Source: Cupriavidus malaysiensis
GTDB lineage: Bacteria; Pseudomonadota; Gammaproteobacteria; Burkholderiales; Burkholderiaceae
Reading direction: 5' to 3'
NCBI RefSeq assembly: GCF_001854325.1
Contig: NZ_CP017755.1
Span: 1,364,001 to 1,428,000, forward strand
DNA: 64,000 nt
Below the pieces are notes generated by a model. The model saw only the letters and a list, made by a program, of their open reading frames with translations. It was not told the DNA's origin and searched no databases. Below are positions 16,149 through 25,437 of this stretch, piece after piece. Both the position numbers and the translations under genes were made by a program. Each line of letters opens with the position of its first letter. Within the stretch, counting starts at the first letter, position 1.

Positions 16149-17561
16149 TCAGCGCAGCGGGCCGCGCGCCTGCCGCCAGTCGCCCGCGGGTGCGGCGCCC
16201 GCCTGCCGTCCGCCGCCGTGCCGTTCGTGCCAGCGGCCCAGCCACCAGCCCAGTGCGGCCCAGGCGAGGGCCAGGCCGGCACCGGTCAGCGCCACCACGG
16301 CGGGGTGGCCGGAGATGGCGTCGATGGCGGTCTTGGCCCAGGCGCTGACCGCATCGCCGGCACGGTAGATGGTGGTGTCGATGACGTTCTTGGCCTTGTA
16401 CTTGGTCTCGGCATCGACCACCGTGAACAGCATTTCGCGGCCGGGCCGCAGCAAGGCGTACTCGCCGACGCGGCGCAGCACCATGGCCCCGGCCAGCACG
16501 CCGAAGGTGGGCCACCAGGCCAGCACCAGGAAGCCGGCGGCGACGGCCAGCGGCACCGCTGTCAGCAGCACGCCCACGCCGTAGCGGCGGGCGATGCGGC
16601 CGGAGAGGAAGAGCTGCACGGCGATGGTCAGCGCCTGCACGGTGGCGTCGATGGCACTGAATACCTGGGTCTGCCGCACGCGGCTGGGGAAGGCCTGCGC
16701 CACCAGCCGGGCCTGCTCGAAGTAGAGGAAGGTGCTGGCGGTGGCCAGCAGGATCACGAACAGGCTGATGCCCAGCAGATAGGGCGAGCGCGCGACCAGC
16801 GTCAGGCCGCCCCACAGGCCGCCGCCGATCGGCCGGCCCGGATCCTGGGGCGCGGCACCGGCATCGCCCGCCACGGCACCGGCACCGGCACCGGCACCGG
16901 CGCGCCCGCGCCAGCGGAACAGCCAGCCGGTCGCCGGCACGGTGGCGGCCAGCAGGGCCGCGCAGCACAGCATCAGTCCGGTCAGGCCGATGCGCGGCAC
17001 CAGCCAGGCGCCGGCCAGCGGGCCGGCCAGCCCGCCGGCGCTGGCGCCGGCCGCGAGCAGGCCGAACAGGCGCCTGGCCTGTTGCGGGCGGAACACGTCG
17101 GCCATCAGGCTCCAGCCGACCGAGACTACGAACAGGTTGAAGACCGACAGCCAGACGTAGAAGGCGCGCGCCAGCCGGACATCGTCCGGCGCCAGCCGCG
17201 TGGCCAGGGCGAAACCCAGCAGGTTGGCGACGAAGAAGGCATTGACCCAGGGCACGAAGCGCTGCCGCGGCAAGTGCGCGCTGCAGGCGCCATAGAGCGG
17301 GATGGCCGCCAGCATCACCGCGAAGGTGGCGGTGAACAGCCACTGCAGGTTCTGCACGCCGCCGGCGATACCCATGGTCTCGCGCACCGGCCGCAGCATG
17401 AAGTAGCCGGCGAACAGGCAGAAGAAGAACAGGAATCCGGCTGCCACCGCCGCGCCTTCGCCCGGCGCGATGCCGAGGCCGCGCCCGCGGCGCGGCGGTG
17501 GCGCGGGAGCCGGCGGGCCCTCGGGTGCGCCGGCGCCGGCAGGAGAAGCGGGGTCGCGCAT
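16149..17561 (-). CDS. MFS transporter, NTP/NDP-exchanger-like
   Basis: A 470-residue integral membrane protein with about twelve hydrophobic helices. It belongs to the bacterial branch related to ATP/ADP translocases: the FMLRPVRETMGIAGGVQNLQWLF pattern near the start and KNVIDTTIYRAGDAVSAWAKT near the end are diagnostic. The substrate of these free-living bacterial members is not known, and nucleotide transport should not be assumed. It starts at the ATG at 17559-17561, 23 bases after the stop of the aldo/keto reductase gene, so the two are likely one operon. A Gly-Ala-rich hydrophilic loop follows helix six. Confidence 0.75.
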   Translation of the reverse strand: MRDPASPAGAGAPEGPPAPAPPPRRGRGLGIAPGEGAAVAAGFLFFFCLFAGYFMLRPVRETMGIAGGVQNLQWLFTATFAVMLAAIPLYGACSAHLPRQRFVPWVNAFFVANLLGFALATRLAPDDVRLARAFYVWLSVFNLFVVSVGWSLMADVFRPQQARRLFGLLAAGASAGGLAGPLAGAWLVPRIGLTGLMLCCAALLAATVPATGWLFRWRGRAGAGAGAGAVAGDAGAAPQDPGRPIGGGLWGGLTLVARSPYLLGISLFVILLATASTFLYFEQARLVAQAFPSRVRQTQVFSAIDATVQALTIAVQLFLSGRIARRYGVGVLLTAVPLAVAAGFLVLAWWPTFGVLAGAMVLRRVGEYALLRPGREMLFTVVDAETKYKAKNVIDTTIYRAGDAVSAWAKTAIDAISGHPAVVALTGAGLALAWAALGWWLGRWHERHGGGRQAGAAPAGDWRQARGPLR

Positions 17562-17584
17562 GGCGGGGGCGGGGAGCCGGCGCT

Positions 17585-18508
17585 TCAGCCCAGCAGGGCC
17601 GCGATGCGCGCGCGCTCGCGCGCGTCCGGCATGCGGCCGCTGCCGGCGCCCAGGTTGTCCGCCATATTGCGCGCCTTGCCGGTGGCGGGCACGGCCGCCG
17701 TGACCGCCGGATGGCCGACCACGAGCTTGAGGAAAAGCTGGGCCCAGGAGGCGCAGTCGATCTCGGCCGCCCACGGCGGCAGCGGCCTGTCCTTGACCGC
17801 GGCGAACAGGCGGCCGTCCTGGAAGGGGCGGTTGACCAGTACCGCCACGCCGCGCTCCTGGCACAGGGGCAGCAGGGTCCTCTCCGCGCCGCGCTCGCCC
17901 AGCGAATAATTGCATTGGACGAAGTCGACGGGCTCGCTGCGCACGATGTCGGCGAGCGCATCCTGCGCGTCGTCCCGGTAGTGGGTGACGCCGGTGTAGC
18001 GGATGCTGCCCTGCTCCTTGAGCTGGCGCAGCCAGCGCAGGTTGTTGCGCCAGTCGATCAGGTTGTGCACCTGCAGCAGGTCGATCTTGTCGGTGCGCAG
18101 GTCGCGGCGCGACTGCGCCCACTGCGCTTGCGCGGGCTCGCCGGCCGGCGCCGAGATCTTGGTGGCCAGGAAGACCTTGCCGCGGCCGTGGGCGGCCTGC
18201 AGCAGGTCCCCGATGACCGCTTCGGCGTTGCCGTAGCTGGGCGCCGTGTCGAGCACGGAGCCGGCCTGTGCCAGCAGCAGCGCCATGACCTCGGCCAGCG
18301 GTGCGCGCTCGGCGGCGCTGCCGCCGACATCGAAGGTGCGTGCGCTGCCCATGCCGATCACCGGCAGCCGTTCGCCGCTGGCCGGGATGGCGCGCCGCAG
18401 GGGCCCGGCCGCTGCCGCGCGGCGCGGCAGGGCCGCGCCCAGGCCGCCGCCCAGGGCGGTGGCGAGGCCGGTGCAGAGGCCGAGGAAGCGGCGGCGGTCG
18501 ACGGGCAT
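17585..18508 (-). CDS. Tat-exported aldo/keto reductase
   Basis: A 307-residue protein with a twin-arginine signal (DRRRFLGLCTGLATALGGG) and an aldo/keto reductase barrel. Visible landmarks are VIGMGSARTFDVG, SVLDTAPSYGNAEAVIGDLL (catalytic Asp and Tyr), ATKISA (Lys) and LQVHNLIDW (His). Export through Tat implies the enzyme carries its cofactor into the periplasm. AAGGGAG five bases before the ATG at 18506-18508 supports the start. It is followed directly by an MFS transporter. The substrate is unknown; periplasmic aldo/keto reductases are less common than cytoplasmic ones. Confidence 0.85.
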   Translation of the reverse strand: MPVDRRRFLGLCTGLATALGGGLGAALPRRAAAAGPLRRAIPASGERLPVIGMGSARTFDVGGSAAERAPLAEVMALLLAQAGSVLDTAPSYGNAEAVIGDLLQAAHGRGKVFLATKISAPAGEPAQAQWAQSRRDLRTDKIDLLQVHNLIDWRNNLRWLRQLKEQGSIRYTGVTHYRDDAQDALADIVRSEPVDFVQCNYSLGERGAERTLLPLCQERGVAVLVNRPFQDGRLFAAVKDRPLPPWAAEIDCASWAQLFLKLVVGHPAVTAAVPATGKARNMADNLGAGSGRMPDARERARIAALLG

Positions 18509-18602
18509 GGTCTCCCTTGGCGCGGCGGCGATGCTCTGACCATAGCGGCTGCCGGCAGGCAAGTAAACCTGGGCGGGCGGGTGGCTCCGGGTCAACTCTC
18601 GA

Positions 18603-18631
18603 TTGCCAAACCGGTTATCCAGTAGAACAAT
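18603..18631 (+). promoter_or_regulatory. Possible sigma-70 promoter for the liv operon
   Basis: TTGCCA (18603-18608) and AACAAT (18626-18631) are separated by 17 bases, matching the consensus in five and four of six positions. The gap between the divergent aldo/keto reductase and livH (18509-18791) is otherwise GC-rich. This would give livH a leader of about 150 bases. Confidence 0.35.
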
Positions 18632-18791
18632 CGCGATCCAGAACGAGGCGAGGCCGGCACCACCCGGCGGGCCGGACGGAACGGGAGAGATGGATGGAAT
18701 ATTGCCAGCGGTCAGGAGCCCTGCCGCCCCGGCTTGACAACGGCCGTCGGCGCGCCGGGCCAGCGACCCGGTCCGCGCGGAGGGCCGGGCC

Positions 18792-19661
18792 GTGATACTG
18801 ACCCGCATGCTCGGCGTGCTGTTCGACGGGATCGCCTACGGCAGCCTGCTGTTCCTCGTCAGCGTGGGACTGTCGGTCACCATGGGCCTGATGAACGTCG
18901 TCAACCTCGCCCACGGTGCTTTCGCCATGGCCGGCGGCTACCTGGCGGTGGTGCTGATGAGCCGGGCCGGGGTGCCGTTCCTGGCGGCGCTGCCGCTGGC
19001 CTTCGCCGGCGCCGCCGTGCTGGGCTGGGTGCTGGAGCGCACCCTCTACCGCCGCCTCTACCAGGCCAGCCACCTCGACCAGGTGCTGTTCTCGATCGGC
19101 CTGACCTTCGTCGCCATGGCCGGCGCCACCTACCTGTTCGGGCCGGGCCAGCAGCCGGTCGAGTTGCCTGCCATGCTGCGCGGGCAGGTGCGGCTGGGCG
19201 CGCTCGAGCTGGGTGTGTACCGGCTGTTCCTGATCGCACTGGTGGTGGTCATCACGGTGCTGCTCGGCTGGCTGGTGGCGCGCACGCGCTTCGGCGCCCA
19301 GGTGCGCGCCGCGGTCGACAACCAGCAGGCCGCGCGCGGGCTGGGCATCGACGTGGGCCGGGTGTTCAGCCTGACCTTCGCGCTGGGCTCGGGGCTGGCC
19401 GGGCTGGGCGGCGCGCTCGGCATCGACGTGCTGGGGCTCGATCCGGCCTTCCCGCTCAAGTACATGGTGTATTTCCTGCTGGTGGTGGCGGTCGGCGGCG
19501 CGGGCACGATCCGCGGGCCGCTGCTGGCCGCGCTGGTGCTGGGTGTGGCCGACGTGGCCGGCAAGTACTACGTGCCGGAGATCGGCGCCTTCGTGATCTA
19601 CGCCATGATGGTGCTGCTGCTGGTGCTGTTCCCGGCCGGCCTGTATGGGAGGCGGGCATGA
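18792..19661 (+). CDS. livH: Branched-chain amino acid-type ABC transporter permease (LivH)
   Basis: A 289-residue inner-membrane permease with about eight helices. The LivH-specific sequences LFDGIAYGSLLFLVSVGLSV, MNVVNLAHGAFAMAGGYLAV and the C-terminal VAVGGAGTIRGPLLAALVLG are present. I accept the GTG start because GGAGGG lies seven bases upstream (18779-18784). The stop overlaps the livM start (ATGA). With livM, livG, livF and the receptor gene converging from 23383, it completes a HAAT-family importer. Such systems in this group carry branched-chain amino acids but also aromatic acids, amides and urea; the receptor, not the permease, decides which. Confidence 0.9.
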   Translation: MILTRMLGVLFDGIAYGSLLFLVSVGLSVTMGLMNVVNLAHGAFAMAGGYLAVVLMSRAGVPFLAALPLAFAGAAVLGWVLERTLYRRLYQASHLDQVLFSIGLTFVAMAGATYLFGPGQQPVELPAMLRGQVRLGALELGVYRLFLIALVVVITVLLGWLVARTRFGAQVRAAVDNQQAARGLGIDVGRVFSLTFALGSGLAGLGGALGIDVLGLDPAFPLKYMVYFLLVVAVGGAGTIRGPLLAALVLGVADVAGKYYVPEIGAFVIYAMMVLLLVLFPAGLYGRRA

Positions 19662-20692
19662 GTCCTATCGATGGAGGGCAGGAAACCGCCGCCTCCGTGG
19701 GCGGGCGCCGTGGCGCCGGCGCGGCGCCGGAGCTGCCGGATGGCCGCTGGCATCCCGCGGAAGCCGTGTTCTGGCTGCTGCCGGTGGCGGCCTTCTTCCT
19801 GCTGCCCGACTACCTGATGCTGGGCAGCCAGGTCCTGATCACCGGCCTGTTCGCGCTGTCGCTCGACCTGATCCTCGGTTATGCGGGCATCGTCTCGCTC
19901 GGCCATGCGGCCTTCTTCGGCCTGGGCGCCTATACCGCCGGCCTGCTGGCGGCGCATGGCTGGGGCGAGCCCTTGAGCGGCCTGCTGGCGGCGGCGCTGG
20001 CGGGCGCCGCGGCGGGTTGGGGCAGCAGCTTCCTGGTGGTGCGCGGCGGCGACCTGACGCGGCTGATGGTGACGCTGGGCATCGGCCTGATGCTGTTCGA
20101 GGCGGCCAACAAGGCGGCTTTCCTCACCGGCGGCGTCGACGGCCTGTCCGGTGTCAGCATGGGCAAGCTGTTCGGCCTGTTCGAGTTCGACCTGTTCGGC
20201 AAGACCGCCTACCTGTACAGCCTGGCAGTCACCTTCGGCTTGTTCCTGCTGCTGCGCCGGCTGACCCGGTCTCCCTTCGGGCTGTCGCTGCGCGGGCTGC
20301 GCGAAGGCGCGCGGCGCATGCCGGCGCTGGGCGTGGACGTGCCGGCGCGGCTGCGCGCCGTCTATACGCTGGCGGCGGCCATCGCAGCGGTGGCCGGCGG
20401 ACTGCTGGCGCAGACCACGCAATTCGTCGGCATGGATGCGCTGGGCTTTCCGCGTTCGGCCGAATTGCTGGTGATGCTGGTGCTGGGCGGCACCGGCCGC
20501 CTCTACGGTGCCCTCGCCGGGGCGGCGCTGTTCATGATCGCGCAGGACCTGCTGGCCGGCATCAACCCGGTCTACTGGCAGTTCTGGATCGGCCTGCTGC
20601 TGATGGCGATGGTGCTGTTCGCGCGCGGCGGCCTGATGGGCGCGCTGGACGCCTGGCGCGCGCGTGCACGGGCCGGCAAGGAGCAGGCATGA
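19658..20692 (+). CDS. livM: Branched-chain amino acid-type ABC transporter permease (LivM)
   Basis: A 344-residue permease with the LivM signature segments LDLILGYAGIVSLGHAAFFGL, GLSLRGLREGARRMPALGVDV (the coupling loop) and LGGTGRLYGALAGAALFM. A hydrophilic N-terminal extension of about 35 residues precedes the first helix. The ATG at 19658 overlaps the livH stop, and its own stop overlaps the livG start, so translation is coupled through the operon. It pairs with LivH to form the membrane channel. Confidence 0.9.
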   Translation: MSPIDGGQETAASVGGRRGAGAAPELPDGRWHPAEAVFWLLPVAAFFLLPDYLMLGSQVLITGLFALSLDLILGYAGIVSLGHAAFFGLGAYTAGLLAAHGWGEPLSGLLAAALAGAAAGWGSSFLVVRGGDLTRLMVTLGIGLMLFEAANKAAFLTGGVDGLSGVSMGKLFGLFEFDLFGKTAYLYSLAVTFGLFLLLRRLTRSPFGLSLRGLREGARRMPALGVDVPARLRAVYTLAAAIAAVAGGLLAQTTQFVGMDALGFPRSAELLVMLVLGGTGRLYGALAGAALFMIAQDLLAGINPVYWQFWIGLLLMAMVLFARGGLMGALDAWRARARAGKEQA

Positions 20693-21441
20693 CGCGCGAA
20701 CTGCGGACCGAAGGCCTGTCGAAGTCCTGGGGCGGCTTCCTCGCCAACAGCGAGGTCACGCTGCGCTTTCCGCCCGGCGCGCGCCATGCCCTGATCGGAC
20801 CCAACGGTGCCGGCAAGACCACCTTCATCAACCTGCTGACCGGGGTGCTGGCGCCCAGTGCCGGCCGCATCTGGCTCGGCGACGAAGAGATCACGCGCCT
20901 GCCCCAGCACGCGCGCGTGCGGCGCGGCATGACGCGCACCTTCCAGATCAATACGCTGTTTCCTGGGCTGACCGTGCTCGAATCGGTGGTGCTGGCGGTC
21001 GCCGAGCGCACCGGTGCCTCGCGCATCTGGTCGCGCACGGTGGCCTCGCAGCGCGCGCTGGCGGACGAGGCGATGGCGGTGCTGGCGGCGCTGGGCCTGG
21101 AGCGCGAGGCGGACACTGTGACCCGCGCCTTGCCCTATGGCAAGCAGCGGCTGGTGGAGATCGCACTGGCGCTGGCCACGCGGCCGTCCATCCTGCTGCT
21201 GGACGAGCCGGCCGCGGGCATCCCGGCGGGAGAGAGCGCCGAGCTGTTCGCCGTCATCGACGCGCTGCCGGCCGATATCACGGTGCTGTTCATCGAGCAC
21301 GACATGAACCTGGTATTCCGTTTCGCGCGCCGCATCACGGTGCTGGTCGGCGGGCGCGTGCTGACCGAGGGCACGCCGGCCGAGATCGCCGCCGATCCGC
21401 GCGTGCGCGAGGTCTACCTGGGGGAGGCGGCCCATGGCTGA
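20689..21441 (+). CDS. livG: ABC transporter ATP-binding protein (LivG)
   Basis: A 250-residue ATPase with Walker A (GPNGAGKTTFINLLTG), the LivG-type signature LPYGKQRLVEIALALATRPS, Walker B (ILLLDEPAAGIP) and the H-loop (FIEHDMNLVF). It begins at the ATG overlapping the livM stop and ends eight bases inside livF. It energises uptake together with LivF. Confidence 0.9.
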   Translation: MTRELRTEGLSKSWGGFLANSEVTLRFPPGARHALIGPNGAGKTTFINLLTGVLAPSAGRIWLGDEEITRLPQHARVRRGMTRTFQINTLFPGLTVLESVVLAVAERTGASRIWSRTVASQRALADEAMAVLAALGLEREADTVTRALPYGKQRLVEIALALATRPSILLLDEPAAGIPAGESAELFAVIDALPADITVLFIEHDMNLVFRFARRITVLVGGRVLTEGTPAEIAADPRVREVYLGEAAHG

Positions 21442-22150
21442 ACTGCTGCGCGTCGAAGGGCTGGCTGCCGGCTACGGCGAGGCCACCGTGCTGGAAGGAA
21501 TCGACCTGGCATTGCAGGCCGGCGACAGCCTGGCGCTGCTGGGCCGCAATGGCGTCGGCAAGAGCACGCTGCTGGCCACGCTGATGGGCTTCACGCACCA
21601 GCGCGCGGGCACGCTGCGCTGGCGCGGCGCCGACCTGGCGCGGCTGGCCCCGCACCAGCGTGCCCGCGCCGGCCTGGGCTGGGTGCCGCAGGAACGCTGG
21701 ATGTTCCCCTCGCTGAGCGTCGAGGAGCACCTGAGCGCGGTGGCGCGCCCCGGCTACTGGAGCGTGGCGCGCGTGTACGAGTTGTTCCCACGCCTGCAGG
21801 AGCGCCGCGCCAACCTGGGCCACCAGCTGTCCGGCGGCGAACAGCAGATGGTGGCGATCGCGCGCGCGCTGATGACCAACCCGGCGCTGCTGCTGCTCGA
21901 CGAACCGATGGAAGGGCTGGCGCCGATCATCGTGCAGGAACTGCAGCGCGTGATCGGCCGGCTGATCGCCGGCCAGCGCGCCGGCGAGGCCGGCATGGCC
22001 GTGATCCTGGTGGAGCAGCATGCGCGCCTGGCGCTGTCGATGACGGCCCGCGGCATGGTGCTGGAGCGCGGGCGCGTGGTGCATGCCGGGACCAGCACGG
22101 AACTGCTGGCGGATGCCGGGCGGCTGGATCGCTTGCTGGGGGTGGGGTAG
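21434..22150 (+). CDS. livF: ABC transporter ATP-binding protein (LivF)
   Basis: A 238-residue ATPase with Walker A (GRNGVGKSTLLATLMG), signature (LSGGEQQMVAIARALMTNP), Walker B (LLLLDEPMEGLAP) and H-loop (ILVEQHARLAL). It overlaps livG by eight bases, with the start inside GGGGGAGGCGGCCC, and is the last gene of the operon. It converges on the receptor gene at 22193 with 42 bases between stops. Confidence 0.9.
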   Translation: MAELLRVEGLAAGYGEATVLEGIDLALQAGDSLALLGRNGVGKSTLLATLMGFTHQRAGTLRWRGADLARLAPHQRARAGLGWVPQERWMFPSLSVEEHLSAVARPGYWSVARVYELFPRLQERRANLGHQLSGGEQQMVAIARALMTNPALLLLDEPMEGLAPIIVQELQRVIGRLIAGQRAGEAGMAVILVEQHARLALSMTARGMVLERGRVVHAGTSTELLADAGRLDRLLGVG

Positions 22151-22192
22151 GGAGCAGGGCCGGCGTTGGCTGCCGTCCCTGCTGCCGTCCCG

Positions 22193-23383
22193 CTACTTGC
22201 CGGAGTCCTTGACTTCCGGGAACTTGTCGAACTCGACGTTCTGCAGTTCGCCGCCGACCTTTTCCACGCGGCGGATGTACACCGTCTGCACCACGTCGCG
22301 CGTGGCCGGGTCGATGTAGATCGGGCCGCGCGGGCTGGCCAGCTTCATGCCCTTGAAGGCCGCCATCATCTTGTCTGCATCGGTGCTGCCGCCGTTCCTG
22401 CGGATCGCTTCGTAGATCGCGGCCATGCCGTCATAGGCGGCGACCGCCATGAAGTTGGGGCGCCCGGCGCCGGGGTTGGTTTCGGCGAAAGCCTTCAGGA
22501 AGGCCTTGTTCTCGGGCGAGTCGTGCGCCATCGAGTAGTGGAAGGAGGTGATCACGCCCAGGGTGGCGTCGCCCATCGCCGGCAGCACGTGGTCGTCGGT
22601 CAGGTCGCCGGTGGCGATCACGCGGATGCCCGCATCGGCCAGGCCGCGCTCGCGGAAGCCCTTCATGAAGGCGACGCCCTGCTCGCCGGCCGGCAGGAAC
22701 AGGAATACGGCCTCGGGGCGCGCGTCCTTGATGCGCTGGATGAAGGGGGCGAACTCGGGGTTGCGCAGCGGCACCCGGATCGATTCCACCACCTGGCCGC
22801 CGCCGCCGATGAAGTTGGTCTTGAACGCGGTCTCGGCATCGATGCCGGGCGCGTAGTCGGCCACCAGGGTGACCACCTTGCGCAGTTTGTTCTTGACCGC
22901 CCAGGCGGCCATCGGCGCCGACACCTGGGGCAGGGTCATCGAGACGCGCGTGATGTAGCTGGATTTGGTGGTGATCACCGACGATGCCGCGTTCATGATG
23001 ACCATCGGCTTCCTGGCCTGGTCCGCCACCGGGGCCACCGCCAGCGCTTCGGGCGTGAGCCCGAAGCCGGCCAGGATGTCGACCTTGTCGCGCACCACCA
23101 GCTCCTGCGCCAGCCGCTTGGCCACCTCGGGCACGGGCCCGGTGGTGTCTTTCAGGATCACCGTCACCTTGCGGCCCGCCACGCTGTCGCCATGCACCTT
23201 CTGGTAGGCCTTGATGCCGCCCTCCATCTGCTTGCCGTAGTCGGCGAAGCTGCCGGAGAAGGGCGCGATCAGGCCGATCTTGACCGGTTCGGCCGCGCCG
23301 GCGGCGGCTGGCAGCAGGGCGACGGTGCTGAGCGTGGCGGCGGCCAGGACGGCGGCCGCGCGCAGCAAGGGTGCAGGCTTCAT
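22193..23383 (-). CDS. ABC transporter substrate-binding protein (Peripla_BP_6 type)
   Basis: A 396-residue periplasmic receptor: signal peptide to about AAGAAE, then VKIGLIAPFSGSFADYGKQ and a type I binding fold with GVDVLAGFGLTPEAL-like segment (DILAGFGLTPEALAV), VTLVADYAPGIDAETAFKT and FLFLPAGEQGVAFMKGF. AGGAGA nine bases before the ATG at 23381-23383 supports the start. It lies opposite and convergent to livHMGF, so it needs its own promoter but presumably feeds the same importer. The sequence is closer to receptors for non-amino-acid ligands (amides, aromatic acids) than to classic LivJ, an impression I cannot test here. Confidence 0.85.
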   Translation of the reverse strand: MKPAPLLRAAAVLAAATLSTVALLPAAAGAAEPVKIGLIAPFSGSFADYGKQMEGGIKAYQKVHGDSVAGRKVTVILKDTTGPVPEVAKRLAQELVVRDKVDILAGFGLTPEALAVAPVADQARKPMVIMNAASSVITTKSSYITRVSMTLPQVSAPMAAWAVKNKLRKVVTLVADYAPGIDAETAFKTNFIGGGGQVVESIRVPLRNPEFAPFIQRIKDARPEAVFLFLPAGEQGVAFMKGFRERGLADAGIRVIATGDLTDDHVLPAMGDATLGVITSFHYSMAHDSPENKAFLKAFAETNPGAGRPNFMAVAAYDGMAAIYEAIRRNGGSTDADKMMAAFKGMKLASPRGPIYIDPATRDVVQTVYIRRVEKVGGELQNVEFDKFPEVKDSGK

Positions 23384-23633
23384 GGAATGGTCTCCTGGTG
23401 GCGCGGCTCGCATGGCCGCATCGACCTCGCAGTGTAGGGGCGGGCGCGCCACATGACAATGCCGGCCTTGCCGGGGGGACGGGCCGTGCCAGTGCGCCAT
23501 GCGAAAGCCCCCGGATCGAAAGACACCCCCGATCGGCCGCGCCTCCAGGCCGTATGCTCGGCTGTGCTTTCTCTGGCGCAATGGACTAACATGCCCGGCG
23601 GGACCATCATCTGCCACGCAGCGGGAGTCAGCC

Positions 23634-23909
23634 ATGGCCAAGCGGGAACGCAGCGCGCGCGTGCTGCAGGAAGAAGCGAGCCGGCGCATCCAGAAGGTCG
23701 ACGAGATCGCCGACGAGGGCGCCAGGATCCGGGTGCCGCTGCCCCAGGCGCATCCGCGCGACGCGCGCGGGCGCAACTGGGACATCAAGGGGATCGGCAA
23801 GGGGTCGGGCCACGAGCGTGCCGTGCGCGAGGTGGTCGACCGCCTGCGCGACGAGTTCGACCTGGGCGAGGCGCCCGCCGGCTCGGCGCCGAATCCCTTC
23901 GGCGACTGA
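23634..23909 (+). CDS. Small hypothetical charged protein
   Basis: A 91-residue hydrophilic protein starting MAKRERSARVLQEEASRRIQ, rich in Arg/Glu/Asp, with a helical N-terminal half and a segment DIKGIGKGSGHERAVREVVD. It ends in a Pro/Asn tail. CGGGAG ten bases upstream of the ATG at 23634 gives a plausible ribosome site. I do not recognise a family. It is transcribed alone, divergent from the ABC receptor gene and convergent with the GntP transporter gene. Confidence 0.55.
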   Translation: MAKRERSARVLQEEASRRIQKVDEIADEGARIRVPLPQAHPRDARGRNWDIKGIGKGSGHERAVREVVDRLRDEFDLGEAPAGSAPNPFGD

Positions 23910-23939
23910 GGCGGCCGCGGGGCGCGCCGGCGCGGGGCC

Positions 23940-25304
23940 TCAGCCCAGCAGCGTGGCCAGGCCCAGCGTCAGCAGCAGGGCCACCACCGAGATCACGGTT
24001 TCGCAGACCGTCCAGGTCTTCAGGGTCTGCGGCACCGTCATGTTGAAGTACTCCTTGACCAGCCAGAAGCCGCCGTCGTTGACGTGCGACAGGATCAGCG
24101 AGCCGGCGCCGGTGCTCAGCACCAGCAGTTCCGGGTGGGTGCCCGGCACGCTGGCGGCGATCGGCGCGACGATGCCGGCGGCGGTGGTCATGGCGACCGT
24201 GGCCGAGCCGGTGGCGATGCGGATCAGCACCGCGACCAGCCAGCCCAGCACCAGCACCGAGACGTTGGCGCCGGTGGCCACGTCGACGATGGCGTTGGAG
24301 ATGCCCGAGTCGCGCAGGATGCGGCCGAAGCCGCCGCCGGCGCCGACCACCAGCGTGATGATGGCGACCGGCGCCACGCATTCGTTGGTGAACTTGAGGA
24401 TGGTATCGCGGTTGAAGCCGCGCGCGCGGCCGAAGGTGTACAGGCTGACCAGCACGGCAATCAGCAGGGCCATCACCGAATTGCCGATCAGCTTGACGAA
24501 GTCGTTGGCGAAGGTCTTGGGCGTGGTGAACAGGTCGGCCCAGCTGCCCAGCAGCATCAGGAACACCGGCAGCAGGATGGTGAAGACGGTGATGCCGAAG
24601 CCCGGCAGCTCGTGCGAGGCCTTGACGCCTTCGTCCTCTTCGGTGAACTGCGCGGCGAGCGGGTTGACCTCCGGCAGCTTGACGTAGCGGTCCATCAGCT
24701 TGGCGAACAGCGGGCCGGCGATGGCCGCGGTCGGGATGCCGACGATCAGCGCGTACAGGATGGTCCGGCCGATGTCCGCGCCGTAGGCGGTCACGGCCAG
24801 CAGCGCGGCCGGGTGCGGCGGAATCAGGCCGTGCACCACCGACAGGCCGGCCACCATCGGCAGGCCGACCAGCACCATCGAGGTGCCGGTGCGCTTGGCG
24901 ACGTTGAAGGCGATCGGGATCAGCAGCACGAAGCCGACCTCGAAGAACACCGGCAGGCCGACGATGAAGGCGATGGTGACCATTGCCCAGTGCACGTTCT
25001 TTTCGCCGAAGAAATCGATCAGCGTGCGCGCGATGCGCTCGGCGCCGCCGGACTCGGCCATCATCTTGCCGAGCATGGTGCCCAGGCCCACCACCAGCGC
25101 GATGTGGCCGAGGGTGCCGCCGACGCCGGCCTCGAAGGACTTGATGATGTCGCCCATCGGCATGCCGACGGCAAAGCCGAGCAGCACCGAGACCGTCACC
25201 AGCGTGATGAAGGGATTCAGTTTGTAGCGTGCGATCAGCACGACGAGCGCGATCACGGCGATCAGCGCATAGACCAAGAGCGTGGTTCCGGTGACGGCAC
25301 CCAT
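23940..25304 (-). CDS. GntP-family sugar-acid:H+ symporter
   Basis: A 454-residue membrane protein with about twelve helices and clear GntP marks: YKLNPFITLVTVSVLLGFAVG, GHIALVVGLGTMLGKMMAESG, VGLPVFFEVGFVLLIPIAF, the PPHPAALLAV loop and HVNDGGFWLVKEYFNM near the end. GntP proteins import gluconate and related aldonic acids with protons. AAGGAGA just upstream of the ATG at 25302-25304 supports the start. It is the distal gene of the rpiR-deacylase-ridA-gntP group, so a sugar acid bearing an (acyl)amino group is the likely substrate, an inference from its neighbours. Confidence 0.9.
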   Translation of the reverse strand: MGAVTGTTLLVYALIAVIALVVLIARYKLNPFITLVTVSVLLGFAVGMPMGDIIKSFEAGVGGTLGHIALVVGLGTMLGKMMAESGGAERIARTLIDFFGEKNVHWAMVTIAFIVGLPVFFEVGFVLLIPIAFNVAKRTGTSMVLVGLPMVAGLSVVHGLIPPHPAALLAVTAYGADIGRTILYALIVGIPTAAIAGPLFAKLMDRYVKLPEVNPLAAQFTEEDEGVKASHELPGFGITVFTILLPVFLMLLGSWADLFTTPKTFANDFVKLIGNSVMALLIAVLVSLYTFGRARGFNRDTILKFTNECVAPVAIITLVVGAGGGFGRILRDSGISNAIVDVATGANVSVLVLGWLVAVLIRIATGSATVAMTTAAGIVAPIAASVPGTHPELLVLSTGAGSLILSHVNDGGFWLVKEYFNMTVPQTLKTWTVCETVISVVALLLTLGLATLLG

Positions 25305-25437
25305 ATTGTCTCCTTGTATGGCACGGCTCCCGGCCGTGCACTTCCGCTGCGGATGCGGCCGCGCCCTGCGCGGCGCCGCGCGCCGGCATGGGCGCCGTGC
25401 GCAGGGCGCCGCCCGGCGGGGCGGCTGCGATGGAAAG

